DNA of 64,000 bases from positions 1 to 64,000 of the forward strand of contig JADJIV010000022.1 of NCBI GenBank assembly GCA_016706845.1, written 5' to 3'. Origin of the DNA: PNOJ01 sp016706845. GTDB taxonomy: Bacteria; Krumholzibacteriota; Krumholzibacteriia; LZORAL124-64-63. Positions 7,945-16,754 of the stretch are shown here, one piece after another. How positions within the stretch are numbered: the first letter of the stretch is position 1; each line of letters starts with the position of its first letter. The position numbers were made by a program, and so were the translations under genes. The notes below the pieces were generated by a model. The model ran no database searches and was not told the origin of the DNA. It saw nothing but the letters and a program-made list of their open reading frames with translations.

Positions 7945-8589
7945 GTGCGCAGCATCCTGGTCGTCGAACGCAAGCATCTGTTCCCCGGCCTGAGCCCGCA
8001 GGGGTTCCTGCCGCCGGGCAGCGTCGACCTCGACGCCCTGCTGCCGCACCTGTTCTTCGCCGAGCGCGATCACATGGAGCGCAACTCCCACTACAAGCAG
8101 ATCATCCCCTACCTGGTGCTGCACCGCGGCGAGGGGCCGACGGCCCGCGTCCTCTGCTACCAGCGCCGCAGCAAGCACACCGAGCGCCGCCTCGGCGGGC
8201 TGTGGTCGGTGGGCTTCGGCGGGCACGTCGAGCCCCTGGACCGCGACGACCCGGCCATCGCCGCCCACGGCCTGCTGCTCGTGAGCGCGCTGCGGGAACT
8301 GGTCGAGGAGACCGGCCTGCAGGTGGGCGCGTCCGCCCTGGCGCCCGTCGGGTTCATCAACTCCGACGCGCAGGACGTGTCGAGCGTGCACTTCGGGGTG
8401 GTCTTCCGCATCGACCTCGACGGCGTCGACGGCTCCGACGAGGACCTGCTGGCGACCGTCAGCGCGCAGGCCGAGCCGGAGCGCGCCCTGTGGCTGCCCG
8501 AGGCCGGGCTGCGCGGCATGGCCGCGCCGGGCGCGGGGCCGGACGGCGGTGACTTCGAGGACTGGTCGAGGATCGTCGTGAACCGCTGA
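7945..8589 (+). CDS. Nudix-fold hydrolase-like protein
   Basis: A 214-residue protein starting at GTG after GAAAGG. The region GLWSVGFGGHVE...RELVEETGL holds the core of a Nudix box, with a longer insertion than usual between the Gly-Gly-His-Val-Glu part and the RELVEETGL metal-binding helix. An N-terminal part (FLPPGSVDLDALLPHLFFAE, HYKQIIPYLVLHRG) is shared with predicted phosphoesterase-like Nudix proteins. The substrate cannot be read from sequence. It follows the M48 gene by 42 bases and may be in its operon. Confidence 0.75.
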   Translation: MRSILVVERKHLFPGLSPQGFLPPGSVDLDALLPHLFFAERDHMERNSHYKQIIPYLVLHRGEGPTARVLCYQRRSKHTERRLGGLWSVGFGGHVEPLDRDDPAIAAHGLLLVSALRELVEETGLQVGASALAPVGFINSDAQDVSSVHFGVVFRIDLDGVDGSDEDLLATVSAQAEPERALWLPEAGLRGMAAPGAGPDGGDFEDWSRIVVNR

Positions 8590-8615
8590 TAACCGGCGCC
8601 GGGAGGAATCGGGGA

Positions 8616-9272
8616 CACGAACGGACCATCGCTGCTGCTTGCCTGCTCGCCACCGCCGCCGCCGCCTCCGACACCGTCACCATCCCGCCCCTGCAGAGCG
8701 GCGACGACGAGCGCGAGGACGGAGCCGGCGCCTGCCCGCATGAGACCAAATTCACCGCCGGCACCATCTCGGCGGCCCTGCACCTGAAGGTCGGGGGCGA
8801 GGCGGCGGGCTGCGACTCGGAATGGGCCACGAGCCTGGAGTTCGGGCTCGACGCCGTGCCGGCGCAGCAGCCGGTGATCTCGGCCGTGCTGACGGTCCGC
8901 AAGACCGGCTACTCCGACGACTCCGAAGGCTTCCCCTACGTCGGCGTCTTCGCCTACCCCGCGACGGGCGCGCCGGTGACGGTGGACCGCGACGAACTGA
9001 CCCCCGACACCGCGCTGGACGTGGTGTTCCCGTCGTCGGCCAACGTCGACCTGAACTTCGACGTCACCGCGGCGGTGCAGACCCTCGTCGACGCCGGCGC
9101 GGCGCGGGCGGGCTTCCTGCTGGCCGGCGCGTACTCCGAGGTGGGCTACGAGGACTGGATTTCCGTGGGGGGCGCGGGCTACGCGGTCCCGCCGCGCCTG
9201 GTCGTGGTCTACGAGGGCACCGTCCCGACGAGCGCGGGCAGCTGGTCGTCCATCAAGGCCGCCTACCGCTGA
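8616..9272 (+). CDS. Secreted DNRLRE-like protein with a W-S-x-I-K-x-x-Y-R tail; start codon not found
   Basis: The in-frame body begins with a hydrophobic signal-like stretch (RTIAAACLLATAAAASD), but no ATG, GTG or TTG precedes it in frame. A one-base error near 8610-8620 may hide the true start; GGGAGGAAT at 8601 looks like its ribosome site. The mature part resembles the DNRLRE beta-sandwich of cell-wall proteins: AVLTVRKTGY, a middle NFDVTAAVQTLVDAG helix and a closing PPRLVVVYEG strand. The end is GSWSSIKAAYR, the second copy of the tail also seen at 2442-2477 and 54817-54855. The last 10 bases overlap the convergent methyltransferase gene. Function unknown. Confidence 0.65.
   Translation, partial: HERTIAAACLLATAAAASDTVTIPPLQSGDDEREDGAGACPHETKFTAGTISAALHLKVGGEAAGCDSEWATSLEFGLDAVPAQQPVISAVLTVRKTGYSDDSEGFPYVGVFAYPATGAPVTVDRDELTPDTALDVVFPSSANVDLNFDVTAAVQTLVDAGAARAGFLLAGAYSEVGYEDWISVGGAGYAVPPRLVVVYEGTVPTSAGSWSSIKAAYR
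9237..9272 (+). other. C-terminal tail, copy 2 (GSWSSIKAAYR)
   Basis: Last 11 residues plus stop. It keeps W, I, K, Y and R at the same spacing as copy 1 and follows a short Thr/Ser/Gly linker after a folded domain. Confidence 0.55.
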
Positions 9273-9862
9273 CCGGCGGTCCCCACCAGCAGGTTCACGG
9301 ACGCCGGCCCGTCGTGGCCGGGTCCCTCGAGCTGGACGACCTCCAGCCGCTCGGCCCGCTCCCAGACCACGCCCGGGAATTCCCCGCGCACCTCGTCGAG
9401 GTCCTGCAGCAGCGCGAGGTCCTTCGGTCCGCCGGTGCCGCGGCCCAGCTGCTCCTTGGCGAACGAGACCACGACGACCCGCCCGCCCGGCCGCAGCGCC
9501 GCGGCGGTCCGGGCGTGGAAGCCCGCGCGCCCGGCCGGCTCGGCGTGGAAGAAGCAGAGCACGGCCAGGTCGTAGGGGGCGTCGTCCCAGGCCGTCGTCG
9601 CGACGTCGCCCAGGAGGTAGGTCAGCTTCACGCCGCGCTCGGCGGCCAGGGCCAGGGCCTTGCGGCGGCCCTCGGCCGACGAGTCCACCGCCACGACCTC
9701 GTGGCCCAGGGTCGCGGCGTGGACGGCGTTGCGGCCCTCCCCCTCGGCCAGGAACAGGGCCCGGCCGGGCGGCAGGCCGGCGAGCGCGGCCCGCACCAGC
9801 TCGTTGGGCTCGGTGCCGTAGTAGTAGCGATCGGCGGCGTATTTGTCGTCCCAGCTTTTCAT
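9263..9862 (-). CDS. Class I SAM-dependent methyltransferase (TehB/type-11 like)
   Basis: A 199-residue cytoplasmic methyltransferase. KSWDDKYAADRYYYGTEPNE at the start is typical of the small family often annotated as tellurite-resistance or type-11 methyltransferases. The SAM site is visible as RALFLAEGEGRNAVHAATLG (motif I) and VVAVDSSAEG (motif II), with LRPGGRVVVVSF as the later strand. An alternative ATG at 9871 adds three residues. It is divergent from malate dehydrogenase and convergent, with a 10-base overlap, with the secreted gene before it. Substrate unknown. Confidence 0.82.
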   Translation of the reverse strand: MKSWDDKYAADRYYYGTEPNELVRAALAGLPPGRALFLAEGEGRNAVHAATLGHEVVAVDSSAEGRRKALALAAERGVKLTYLLGDVATTAWDDAPYDLAVLCFFHAEPAGRAGFHARTAAALRPGGRVVVVSFAKEQLGRGTGGPKDLALLQDLDEVRGEFPGVVWERAERLEVVQLEGPGHDGPASVNLLVGTAGQR

Positions 9863-9922
9863 GCCGACCATGGTAGACTGTCCGGTCTCTCCCGGCCAGC
9901 CGCATCCTGTGAGATTTTCACG

Positions 9923-9952
9923 TTGAAAGCGGGTTCTCGCCCCGTGTAGATT
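9923..9952 (+). promoter_or_regulatory. Sigma-70-type promoter for malate dehydrogenase
   Basis: TTGAAA (9923-9928), 18-base spacer, TAGATT (9947-9952), about 45 bases before the start at 9999. Confidence 0.5.
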
Positions 9953-9998
9953 ACCGCACTGCAGACCCAACCGTCGTCCGACCCTGAGGAGAATGAGC

Positions 9999-11060
9999 AT
10001 GGCCATCAAGAGGAAACTGGGCATCATCGGCGCCGGCAACATCGGCGGCATCCTGCTGCTGGAGATCGCCGCCCGCAAACTGGCCCGCACGATCGGCATC
10101 GTGGACATCAAGCCGCCCGCGGTCGCGGCCGGCAAGGCCCTGGACGTGGCCGAGGGCACGCCCATCATCAACGCCGACATCAACTTCGTCGCCTCGCGCG
10201 ACTTCAGCGCGCTCGAGGGCTGCGAGTGTGTCATCAACACCGCCGGCGTGCCGCGCGCCATGCGCCCCGACGGCACCTTCCCGTCCCGCGAGGAACTGCT
10301 GGCCACGAACCTGCAGATCGCCGACGCGGTCGCCGAGGGCATCAACACCTACTGCCCCGACGCCTGCCTGGTGAACATCGCCAACCCGCTGGACGCCATC
10401 GTCTACCGGCTGCACCAGAAGCTGAAGAAGCCCAAGCACCGCATCTCGGGCATGGCCGGCGTGCTGGACACCGCGCGCTACCGCCTGTTCATCGCCCAGG
10501 AGGCGGGCGTGTCGGTGGAGAACGTCGAGGCGATGGTCCTGGGCGGCCACGGCGACACGATGGTGCCCATCCGCAGCTGCACCCGCATCGCGGGCATGCC
10601 CGTCGAGCAGTTCATCACCAGCAAGAAGCTCGACCAGATCGAGGACCGCGTGCGCAAGGCCGGCGGCGAGGTCGTCAGCCTGCTGGGCTCCGGCTCGGCC
10701 TTCGTCAGCCCCTGCTGGGCGGCCCTGGAGATGCTGGAAGCCCTGGTCCACGACAAGAAGAAGATCCTGCCGGTGGCCACCCTGCTCGAGGGCGAGTACG
10801 GCGTCCACGGCCTGTTCGTCGGCGTGCCGGCGATCATGGGCCGCGGCGGCGTCGAGAAGATCATCGAGGTCAGGATGACCCCCGCCGAGAAGGAACAGTT
10901 CAAGGCCTCGGTCGAAGCCGTGCGCCAGACCGCGCGGGAAGTCGACCGCATGGGCGCGGAGATGGACAAGGCGAAGAAGGCGGCCGGGAAGACGGCGGCG
11001 AAGAAGGCGGTATCGAAGAAGGCGCCGGTGAAGAAGCCGGCGGGCGGCAAGAAGAAGTAA
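9999..11060 (+). CDS. mdh: Malate dehydrogenase (LDH-like type) with lysine-rich C-terminal tail
   Basis: NAD-dependent oxidation of malate to oxaloacetate in the TCA cycle. The nucleotide-binding GIIGAGNIGG is at residues 8-17, then VDIKPPAVAAGKALD, NTAGVPR, the catalytic GGHGDTMVP and VATLLEGEYG. The ATG at 9999 sits 7 bases after GAGGAG; the ATG at 9993 is too close to it. The enzyme core ends near residue 310. About 32 extra residues follow, made almost only of Lys, Ala, Pro and Gly (KKAAGKTAAKKAVSKKAPVK), like a histone-H1-type tail, which is not usual for this enzyme. A strong terminator follows. Confidence 0.9.
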   Translation: MAIKRKLGIIGAGNIGGILLLEIAARKLARTIGIVDIKPPAVAAGKALDVAEGTPIINADINFVASRDFSALEGCECVINTAGVPRAMRPDGTFPSREELLATNLQIADAVAEGINTYCPDACLVNIANPLDAIVYRLHQKLKKPKHRISGMAGVLDTARYRLFIAQEAGVSVENVEAMVLGGHGDTMVPIRSCTRIAGMPVEQFITSKKLDQIEDRVRKAGGEVVSLLGSGSAFVSPCWAALEMLEALVHDKKKILPVATLLEGEYGVHGLFVGVPAIMGRGGVEKIIEVRMTPAEKEQFKASVEAVRQTAREVDRMGAEMDKAKKAAGKTAAKKAVSKKAPVKKPAGGKKK

Positions 11061-11082
11061 TTACAATACAACGATTTACGAG

Positions 11083-11111
11083 AAGGCCCCTGTCTGCGGA
11101 CAGGGGCTTTT
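11083..11111 (+). terminator. Rho-independent terminator after mdh
   Basis: GCCCCTGTC (11086-11094), loop TGCG, GACAGGGGC (11099-11107), then TTTT. The stem is 9 bp and perfect. Confidence 0.9.
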
Positions 11112-11628
11112 CCATCCGCTCAAATTCTGCGGGAAGCTAACCTGCAAGCTTGTGTTGCTCCGGTAACTCATATGTTTCAACTTTGCTTGATACCCTGGCG
11201 CCCAAGACCTCAGGCTCGCAGCTCGGCCAACGGGATTCCGTGGTATTCATTCCGTCCTCGAGAAACCTGCCTCAGGATTTAGCCGGCGCGAGGTCGCGTT
11301 GCGTTAGCCCTCTGAAATCCGCAAGAAATCAACAGCCGTCCCTGGAGGTCGGTGAAGTCCGTCTTCCGGAGAGAAGGGCGCGGGCGGCGGGCGCCTCTCT
11401 CAGCCTGAGCGGGAGGCCTTTGTTCTGTGTCGTTCCGTCAGCCACCCCTCAACTGATTCCTTTCTCGGGGGCGCGTCATTGCTTCTCGCGTGCGCAGGGG
11501 TCGGTGATTCAGACCCCTCCGTACGACAAAAAACCGAGATCTGGCATCAATCAGCCGGGCATGCTAGAATCGAGTACCCGCCACACTCATCCTTGGCGCT
11601 CGCGACCCTCACGAGGCTGGAGGCCCCG
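11112..11628. other. Intergenic region, about 517 bases
   Basis: The longest gene-free stretch in the window, between the mdh terminator and the M14 carboxypeptidase. Its base composition is less GC-rich than its neighbours. Open frames here lack ribosome sites, plausible protein composition or a recognisable domain. A TAGAAT at 11564 could be a -10 box for the downstream gene but has no good -35. I found no tRNA, riboswitch or repeat. Confidence 0.4.
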
Positions 11629-14247
11629 ATGTCCATTCGCCTGCATCTCCCGAGCCGCGCCCTGATCGCGGCAGCCCTGCTGCTCGTCCTGTGCCTGGCG
11701 TCCGCCGCCTCGGCCGAGAATCCCAAGTACGCGCTGGTGCGCGTCGCGCTGGACGCCCAGGGCGTCGAGACGACCCTGAGCGCCAATCCCGGCCTGGACA
11801 TCGTGGCCCGCAAGCCCGGCCACCACGTCGAGATCGTGGCCCTGCCCAAGGACCTGGCCTGGCTCGACCAGGCCGGCGTGCGCTACGAGGTCGTGGAGCC
11901 CGACATGGAGGCCATGTACGCCTCGCGCAACCGGGGCCTGAACTTCGGCCTCTTCCACACCTACTCCGAGACCGTCACCTGGCTCGACCAGTTGCACGCC
12001 CTGTACCCCGAGGTCGTCAGCGCCAAGTGGAGCCTCGGCAACTCGCACCTGGGCAACCCGATCTGGTGCGTCCGCGTCTCGGACAATCCCGATGTCGACG
12101 AGGCCGGCGAGCCCGAGATCCTGTTCGACGCCATGCACCACGCCCGCGAGATCATGGCCTCGGAGACCGCCACGATGCTCGTCGAGTACTTCGGTTCGAA
12201 CTACGGCGTCGACCCCGAGATCACCTGGCTGCTGGACAACCGCGAGATCTACATCGTGCCGATCGTGAACCCGGACGGCGTCCTCTACAACGAGTCGACC
12301 AACCCGACCGGCGGCGGCATGTGGCGCAAGAACCGCCGCAACAACGGCGACGGCTCGTACGGCGTCGATCCCAACCGCAACTACCCCTACCAGTGGGTCG
12401 GCGGCGGCAGCAGCACCTACCCGAGCGACGACACCTACCGCGGGCCCTCGGCCGGCAGCGAGCCCGAGGTCCAGGCGATGATGAACCTCGTCAACTCGCA
12501 CCACTTCATCACCTCGCAGAGCTTCCATTCCTATGCCGGCCTGACGCTGTATCCCTGGGGATACACCGCGGCCAACTCGCCCGACGAGGCGGTCTTCCAG
12601 CACATGAGCGCGATCATGTGCCAGTACAACGGCTACGAACCCGGCCAGGCCCCCGACCTGCTCTACGAGGTCAACGGCGGCTCCTTCGACTGGGTCTACG
12701 GCGCCACCGCGGAACACCCCGAGTGCCTCGCCTTCTCGAACGAGATCGGCGGCAGCGGCGACGGGTTCTGGCCCGACGAGTCGCGCATCGACGCGCTCTT
12801 CCAGGAAAACCTCTGGCCCTCGCTCTACCAGGTCAAGGCGGCCGGGCTCTACGTCCAGGCCCGCACCCCGACGGTCGTCGGCGGCGACGGCGACGCCATC
12901 CTGGATCCCGGCGAGACGGCCGGCCTCGCCTTCACGCTGGAGAACTTCGGGGCCATCACCGGCGCCTCGTCGGTGTCGGTGACCCTGTCCTGCGACGACC
13001 CCTACCTCCAGCTGCACGAGGCCCAGCGCACCGTGGGCGCGATCGCCGCCCGCTCGTCGCTGTCCCTGGCGGCGGTTCCCTTCTCCGTGACCCTGGACGC
13101 CGCGGTCCCGCCGGCCTACAGCGTGCCCGTGCACGTGACCGTCGTCGCCGACGGCCAGACCAGCGAGTTCACGCTGAACTTCCCCGCGGGCCTGCCCGTC
13201 TCGGTCTACAGCAACACCTTCGAGAGCGGCTTCGCCGGCTGGACGACCACGGGCACCTGGGCCCTGGTCACCAGCTCCAGCCACTCGGCCACCCACTCGC
13301 TGCATGACTCGCCCGCGGGCAACTACGTCGACAACAGCGCCACCTACGCCTCGCTGAACACGCCCATCGCGATGCCCGCCGGCGCCAAGCTGACGTTCTG
13401 GCACAAGTACACGCTCGAGTCGGGCTACGACTACGCCTACGTGCAGGTCTCCACCAACAACTCCACCTGGACGACGGTGGCGACGTACAACGGGACGATC
13501 TCGGCCTGGAGCCAGGCCCAGGTCGACCTGGGAGCGTACGCGGGCCAGTCCCTCTACCTGCGTTTCCGGCTGGAGACCGACGTCTCGGTCGTCTACGACG
13601 GCTGGTACATCGACGACCTGGTCGTGACCGGCCTGGGCTCGCAGAACCAGACCCCGGCCGCGCCGGCGCTCGTCTCGCCGTACGACGGCGGCTCCCTGGG
13701 GCCGGTCACCGAGCTCGTCGCCGCCACGTCGACCGATCCCGACGGCCCCGGCCCGGTCACCTACGGCTTCCGCGTCTACCGCGACGCCCTGGGCACCGAC
13801 CTGGCCGCACGCGCCGACGACCTGGCCTCGCCGTCCTTCTTCCCCGGCCTCACCGTGGACGGCACCTACTGGTGGCGCGCCTACGCCGCCGATGCCACGG
13901 CCCGTGGATCGCTCGGGGCGACCTGGAGCTTCCTCTACGAGTCGTACCTCGTCGGCGCCGGCGACGCGCTGCGCAGCCTCGGGCTGTCGGTGCTCGGCGG
14001 GGTGACCGGCGACCGGGCCGGCATCCGGCTGGACCTGCCGCGGGCCGGTGCGCTGTCCGTGGACGTCTACAACACCCGCGGCCAGGTCGTGCGCCGGTTG
14101 CATGCCGGCGACAGCGCGGCCGGCACCGTCCTGCTGACCTGGGACGGCCGCGACGAGGGCGGCCGCACGTCGCCCTCGGGCGTGTACTTCGTCCGGGCCC
14201 GCGCCGGCGGCGAGACGCAGGTCGGCCGCATCGTGATGGTGCGTTAA
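11629..14247 (+). CDS. Secreted M14 zinc carboxypeptidase with accessory domains and FlgD-like C-terminus
   Basis: 872 residues. A signal peptide (ALLLVLCLASAASA) and short propeptide precede an M14 carboxypeptidase-T-like domain. It has zinc ligands in DAMHHAREIMASE and SFHSYAG, substrate-binding Arg/Asn in GVDPNRNYPYQW, and the catalytic Glu in FSNEIGG. Behind it come a CARDB-like segment (near 410-525), a jelly-roll or choice-of-anchor-J-like domain (FESGFAGWTTTGTW..., near 530-665), a fibronectin-III-like stretch (PAAPALVSPYDGGSLGPVTE) and a FlgD-like end (VDVYNTRGQVVRRLHAG, SGVYFVRARAGG). The last domain resembles type IX secretion C-terminal domains. Start chosen at 11629 because the signal peptide begins there. 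It is a monocistronic unit between two terminators. Confidence 0.88.
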   Translation: MSIRLHLPSRALIAAALLLVLCLASAASAENPKYALVRVALDAQGVETTLSANPGLDIVARKPGHHVEIVALPKDLAWLDQAGVRYEVVEPDMEAMYASRNRGLNFGLFHTYSETVTWLDQLHALYPEVVSAKWSLGNSHLGNPIWCVRVSDNPDVDEAGEPEILFDAMHHAREIMASETATMLVEYFGSNYGVDPEITWLLDNREIYIVPIVNPDGVLYNESTNPTGGGMWRKNRRNNGDGSYGVDPNRNYPYQWVGGGSSTYPSDDTYRGPSAGSEPEVQAMMNLVNSHHFITSQSFHSYAGLTLYPWGYTAANSPDEAVFQHMSAIMCQYNGYEPGQAPDLLYEVNGGSFDWVYGATAEHPECLAFSNEIGGSGDGFWPDESRIDALFQENLWPSLYQVKAAGLYVQARTPTVVGGDGDAILDPGETAGLAFTLENFGAITGASSVSVTLSCDDPYLQLHEAQRTVGAIAARSSLSLAAVPFSVTLDAAVPPAYSVPVHVTVVADGQTSEFTLNFPAGLPVSVYSNTFESGFAGWTTTGTWALVTSSSHSATHSLHDSPAGNYVDNSATYASLNTPIAMPAGAKLTFWHKYTLESGYDYAYVQVSTNNSTWTTVATYNGTISAWSQAQVDLGAYAGQSLYLRFRLETDVSVVYDGWYIDDLVVTGLGSQNQTPAAPALVSPYDGGSLGPVTELVAATSTDPDGPGPVTYGFRVYRDALGTDLAARADDLASPSFFPGLTVDGTYWWRAYAADATARGSLGATWSFLYESYLVGAGDALRSLGLSVLGGVTGDRAGIRLDLPRAGALSVDVYNTRGQVVRRLHAGDSAAGTVLLTWDGRDEGGRTSPSGVYFVRARAGGETQVGRIVMVR

Positions 14248-14271
14248 CCTGCCTCCACATCCACTCACGAG

Positions 14272-14306
14272 AAAGGGGCGGCCCATCCGGGCCGCCCCTC
14301 TTCTTT
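14272..14306. terminator. Bidirectional terminator between the M14 gene and yceI
   Basis: GGGGCGGCCC (14275-14284), loop ATCC, GGGCCGCCCC (14289-14298), then a T-rich tract on the plus strand. GAAA before the stem gives TTTC on the minus strand. It serves two convergent genes. Confidence 0.85.
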
Positions 14307-14321
14307 GCTGATTGCCGACGC

Positions 14322-14912
14322 CTACTTATTGGCGATGGCTTCGATCTCCAGCATCAGCTCGACCTCGTTGCTCACCGCGACCCCGCCCTTGTCCAGCACG
14401 GTGTTGTAGGTGATCCCGAAGTCGCGGCGATCCAGGACACCCTTGGCCGAGAAGCCGACGCGGTCGTTGCCCCAGGGATCGGTGATGGCGCCGTTGAACT
14501 CCAGCTCCAGCTCGACCGGCTTGGTCACGCCGTGCATGGTCAGGTCGCCGGTCAGCACCCAGCCGCCGCCCTTCTGGCTCACGCCCTTGGAGGCGAAGGT
14601 GATCTCGGGGTACTTCTCGGCGTCGAAGAAGTCGGCGTTGCGCAGGTGGCCGTCGCGCTTGGCGTCGTTGGTGTTGACCGAGGCGGTCTTGATCGTCGCG
14701 GCGGCGGACCACTGGTCGGGCTGGCCCTCGACGTAGTCGAAGGTGCCGGAGAACTCCCCGAACGACCCGGTCACCTTGCTGACCATCATGTGGCGCACCT
14801 TGAAACCCACCGACGAGTGCGTCGCATCGATGGTGTAGGTGGCGGCGGTGGCGGCGGCGGCCGTCAGGAGGCTCGCGGCCAGCAGGGCCGTCATCATCTT
14901 GCGGAACGTCAT
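14322..14912 (-). CDS. YceI family periplasmic lipocalin-like protein
   Basis: 196 residues with a signal peptide (MTFRKMMTALLAASLLTAAAATA) and the full YceI pattern: YTIDATHSSVGFKVRHMMVS at the mature start, FFDAEKYPEITFAS in the middle and a closing LMLEIEAIANK. YceI proteins form a beta-barrel that binds isoprenoid or amide-type lipids; the physiological ligand here is unknown. AAGGAG sits before the ATG. The ATG overlaps the stop codon of the upstream CDGSH gene (ATGA), so the two are translationally coupled. Confidence 0.92.
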   Translation of the reverse strand: MTFRKMMTALLAASLLTAAAATAATYTIDATHSSVGFKVRHMMVSKVTGSFGEFSGTFDYVEGQPDQWSAAATIKTASVNTNDAKRDGHLRNADFFDAEKYPEITFASKGVSQKGGGWVLTGDLTMHGVTKPVELELEFNGAITDPWGNDRVGFSAKGVLDRRDFGITYNTVLDKGGVAVSNEVELMLEIEAIANK

Positions 14913-15163
14913 CGTGACTCTCCTTGCGTGTAGAGTTTGTGGCTGCCGTCGCAATGCGGCTCCTCGCGGGAGCGCTTGCACTGGCAGAGGGCGGCCCGGG
15001 TGGTCTCGGCGATCTCGAACTTCAGCGGCGCGAAAGCCGTGCCGGTGTGCGAGCCGTCGCAGAAGGGCTGGCTCCGCGATTCGCCGCAGGCGCAGTAGTA
15101 GTAGGTGCCGGGCTGCAGTTCGAGCACCTTGGGACGGGTTTCGGCGATCCTGGGCTTGTCCAC
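14909..15163 (-). CDS. Tandem CDGSH iron-sulfur protein
   Basis: A small protein of 84 residues from a GTG start after GGAGGG. It carries two CDGSH iron-sulfur motifs, CACGESRSQPFCDGSH and CQCKRSREEPHCDGSH, each of which would hold a 2Fe-2S cluster through three Cys and one His. Such tandem forms are monomeric mitoNEET-related proteins linked to redox or iron handling. A longer reading from 15190 has no ribosome site. Its stop overlaps the start of yceI. Confidence 0.9.
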   Translation of the reverse strand: MDKPRIAETRPKVLELQPGTYYYCACGESRSQPFCDGSHTGTAFAPLKFEIAETTRAALCQCKRSREEPHCDGSHKLYTQGESR

Positions 15164-15182
15164 GCGTTCCCTCCATATTATT

Positions 15183-15192
15183 TGTTGCAACA
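15183..15192. promoter_or_regulatory. Short palindrome upstream of the CDGSH-yceI pair
   Basis: TGTTGCAACA is perfectly self-complementary and sits next to a minus-strand TAATAT (possible -10) just upstream of the CDGSH gene. It could be an operator but is short enough to arise by chance. Confidence 0.25.
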
Positions 15193-15293
15193 GACATCAC
15201 AGGGATAAGCAGGATTTCCGCGCACGGCAACCCCTTCCGGAACGCCGGCCGTGAACCGTTCACGCCACGCCGGTCGCCGGCACCTGTTTTTCT

Positions 15294-15322
15294 TTGGACG
15301 ACTTGGGCCCGGAGCCTAGATT
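15294..15322 (+). promoter_or_regulatory. Sigma-70-type promoter for glutamate dehydrogenase
   Basis: TTGGAC (15294-15299), 17-base spacer, TAGATT (15317-15322). The leader to the ATG at 15451 would be about 120 bases. Confidence 0.5.
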
Positions 15323-15450
15323 TGGACTGCGGCGGCGGCGCAACCGCTCCCGCGACGCGCTCCCGAGCCATCCCGGCCCGGGAGGCCGGTGCCGGGCCCC
15401 GCACCGAACCAAGCGCGGATCAGAGACGTTTCTCATCGAGGAGCGAGGAC

Positions 15451-16737
15451 ATGGCCGACAAGTCGTTCAATGCTTTCGCGATGGCCCAGCAGCAGTTCGA
15501 CCGCGTGGCCGAAATGCTGGGTCTCGACCAGGCGACGCGGGATCTGCTGCGCAACCCCGACCGCGAATTCCAGTTCAGCGTCCCGGTCCGCATGGACGAC
15601 GGGAGCATGAAGATCTTCCGCGGCTTCCGCGTGCAGCACAACGACGCCCGCGGCCCCTGCAAGGGCGGCATCCGCTTCCACCCCCAGGAGACCGTCGACA
15701 CGGTGCGCGCCCTGGCCACCTGGATGACCTGGAAGTGCGCCGTGGTCAACATCCCGCTGGGCGGCGGCAAGGGCGGCGTCATCTGCGATCCGCACCACCT
15801 GTCCCAGCGCGAGCAGGAAGCGCTGTGCCGCGGCTGGGTGCAGCAGGTCGCCAGCAACATCGGCCCGGTCCAGGACGTGCCCGCTCCCGACGTGATGACC
15901 AACGGCCAGCACATGCTGTGGATGATGGACGAGTACGAGAAGATCCACCGCGGCCACTTCCCCGGCATGATCACCGGCAAGCCCCTGGGCATGGGCGGCA
16001 GCGAGGGCCGCACCGAGGCGACCGGCTACGGCGTCGTCTACACGCTGCGCGAGGCGCTGAAGCGCAAGGGCGTCGACATCGCCAAGACCACGGCCTCCTT
16101 CCAGGGCTTCGGCAACGTCTCCCAGTACGGCGTCGAGCTGTACACGAAGCTGGGCGGCCGCGCGATCTGCGTCTCGAGCTGGGACCAGGCCGACCAGACC
16201 AGCTACACCTTCAAGAAGACGTCCGGGATCAACCTGCACGAGCTGCAGGGCATGGCGGACCGCTTCGGCGGCATCGACAAGGCCAAGGCCAAGGCCGCCG
16301 GCTACGAGGTGCTGCCGGGCGACGCCTGGATCGAGCAGGACGTGGACATCCTGCTGCCCTGCGCCCTGGAGAACCAGGTCAACGCCACGACGGTCAAGAA
16401 GATCGGCAAGCGCGTGAAGTTCATGGCCGAGGGCGCCAACGGCCCGACCACGCCCGAGGCGGACGAGATCCTGTTCGCCAACGGCGTCTACACGATCCCC
16501 GACTTCCTGTGCAACGCCGGCGGCGTGACCTGCTCGTACTTCGAACAGGTCCAGTGCAACATGAACTACTTCTGGCCCAAGGACGAGGTCCTGGAGCGTC
16601 TCGACGCCATCATGACCAAGGCCTTCCACGGCGTGGCCGACCTGGCCGAGACGCAGAACGTGCCCATGCGCGACGCGGCGTACATGATCGCCATCCAGCG
16701 CGTGGCCGAGGCCTGCCGCCTGCGCGGCCGGGTCTAG
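15451..16737 (+). CDS. gdhA: Glutamate dehydrogenase
   Basis: 428 residues, the usual length of the hexameric enzyme that interconverts glutamate and 2-oxoglutarate plus ammonia. Catalytic and substrate motifs are intact: GPCKGGIRFHP, MTWKCAVVNIPLGGGKGG (catalytic Lys region), QDVPAPDVMT, the dinucleotide site FQGFGNVSQYG and the closing VTCSYFEQVQ. GAGGAGCGAGGAC precedes the ATG. It stands alone between its own promoter and terminator. NAD versus NADP preference cannot be settled by reading. Confidence 0.94.
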   Translation: MADKSFNAFAMAQQQFDRVAEMLGLDQATRDLLRNPDREFQFSVPVRMDDGSMKIFRGFRVQHNDARGPCKGGIRFHPQETVDTVRALATWMTWKCAVVNIPLGGGKGGVICDPHHLSQREQEALCRGWVQQVASNIGPVQDVPAPDVMTNGQHMLWMMDEYEKIHRGHFPGMITGKPLGMGGSEGRTEATGYGVVYTLREALKRKGVDIAKTTASFQGFGNVSQYGVELYTKLGGRAICVSSWDQADQTSYTFKKTSGINLHELQGMADRFGGIDKAKAKAAGYEVLPGDAWIEQDVDILLPCALENQVNATTVKKIGKRVKFMAEGANGPTTPEADEILFANGVYTIPDFLCNAGGVTCSYFEQVQCNMNYFWPKDEVLERLDAIMTKAFHGVADLAETQNVPMRDAAYMIAIQRVAEACRLRGRV

Positions 16738-16754
16738 TCCGCGATCCCGACGAC

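Noticed and set aside
9908..9922. CRP-like site TGTGA-N5-TCACG before mdh
   Set aside because: The spacer is 5 rather than 6 bases and the right half is imperfect. No other CRP-type sites were seen.
11587..14286. 899-codon minus-strand frame opposite the M14 carboxypeptidase
   Set aside because: No ribosome site or recognisable motif. It covers both strands of a clearly coding gene and a terminator, and is a GC-driven shadow.
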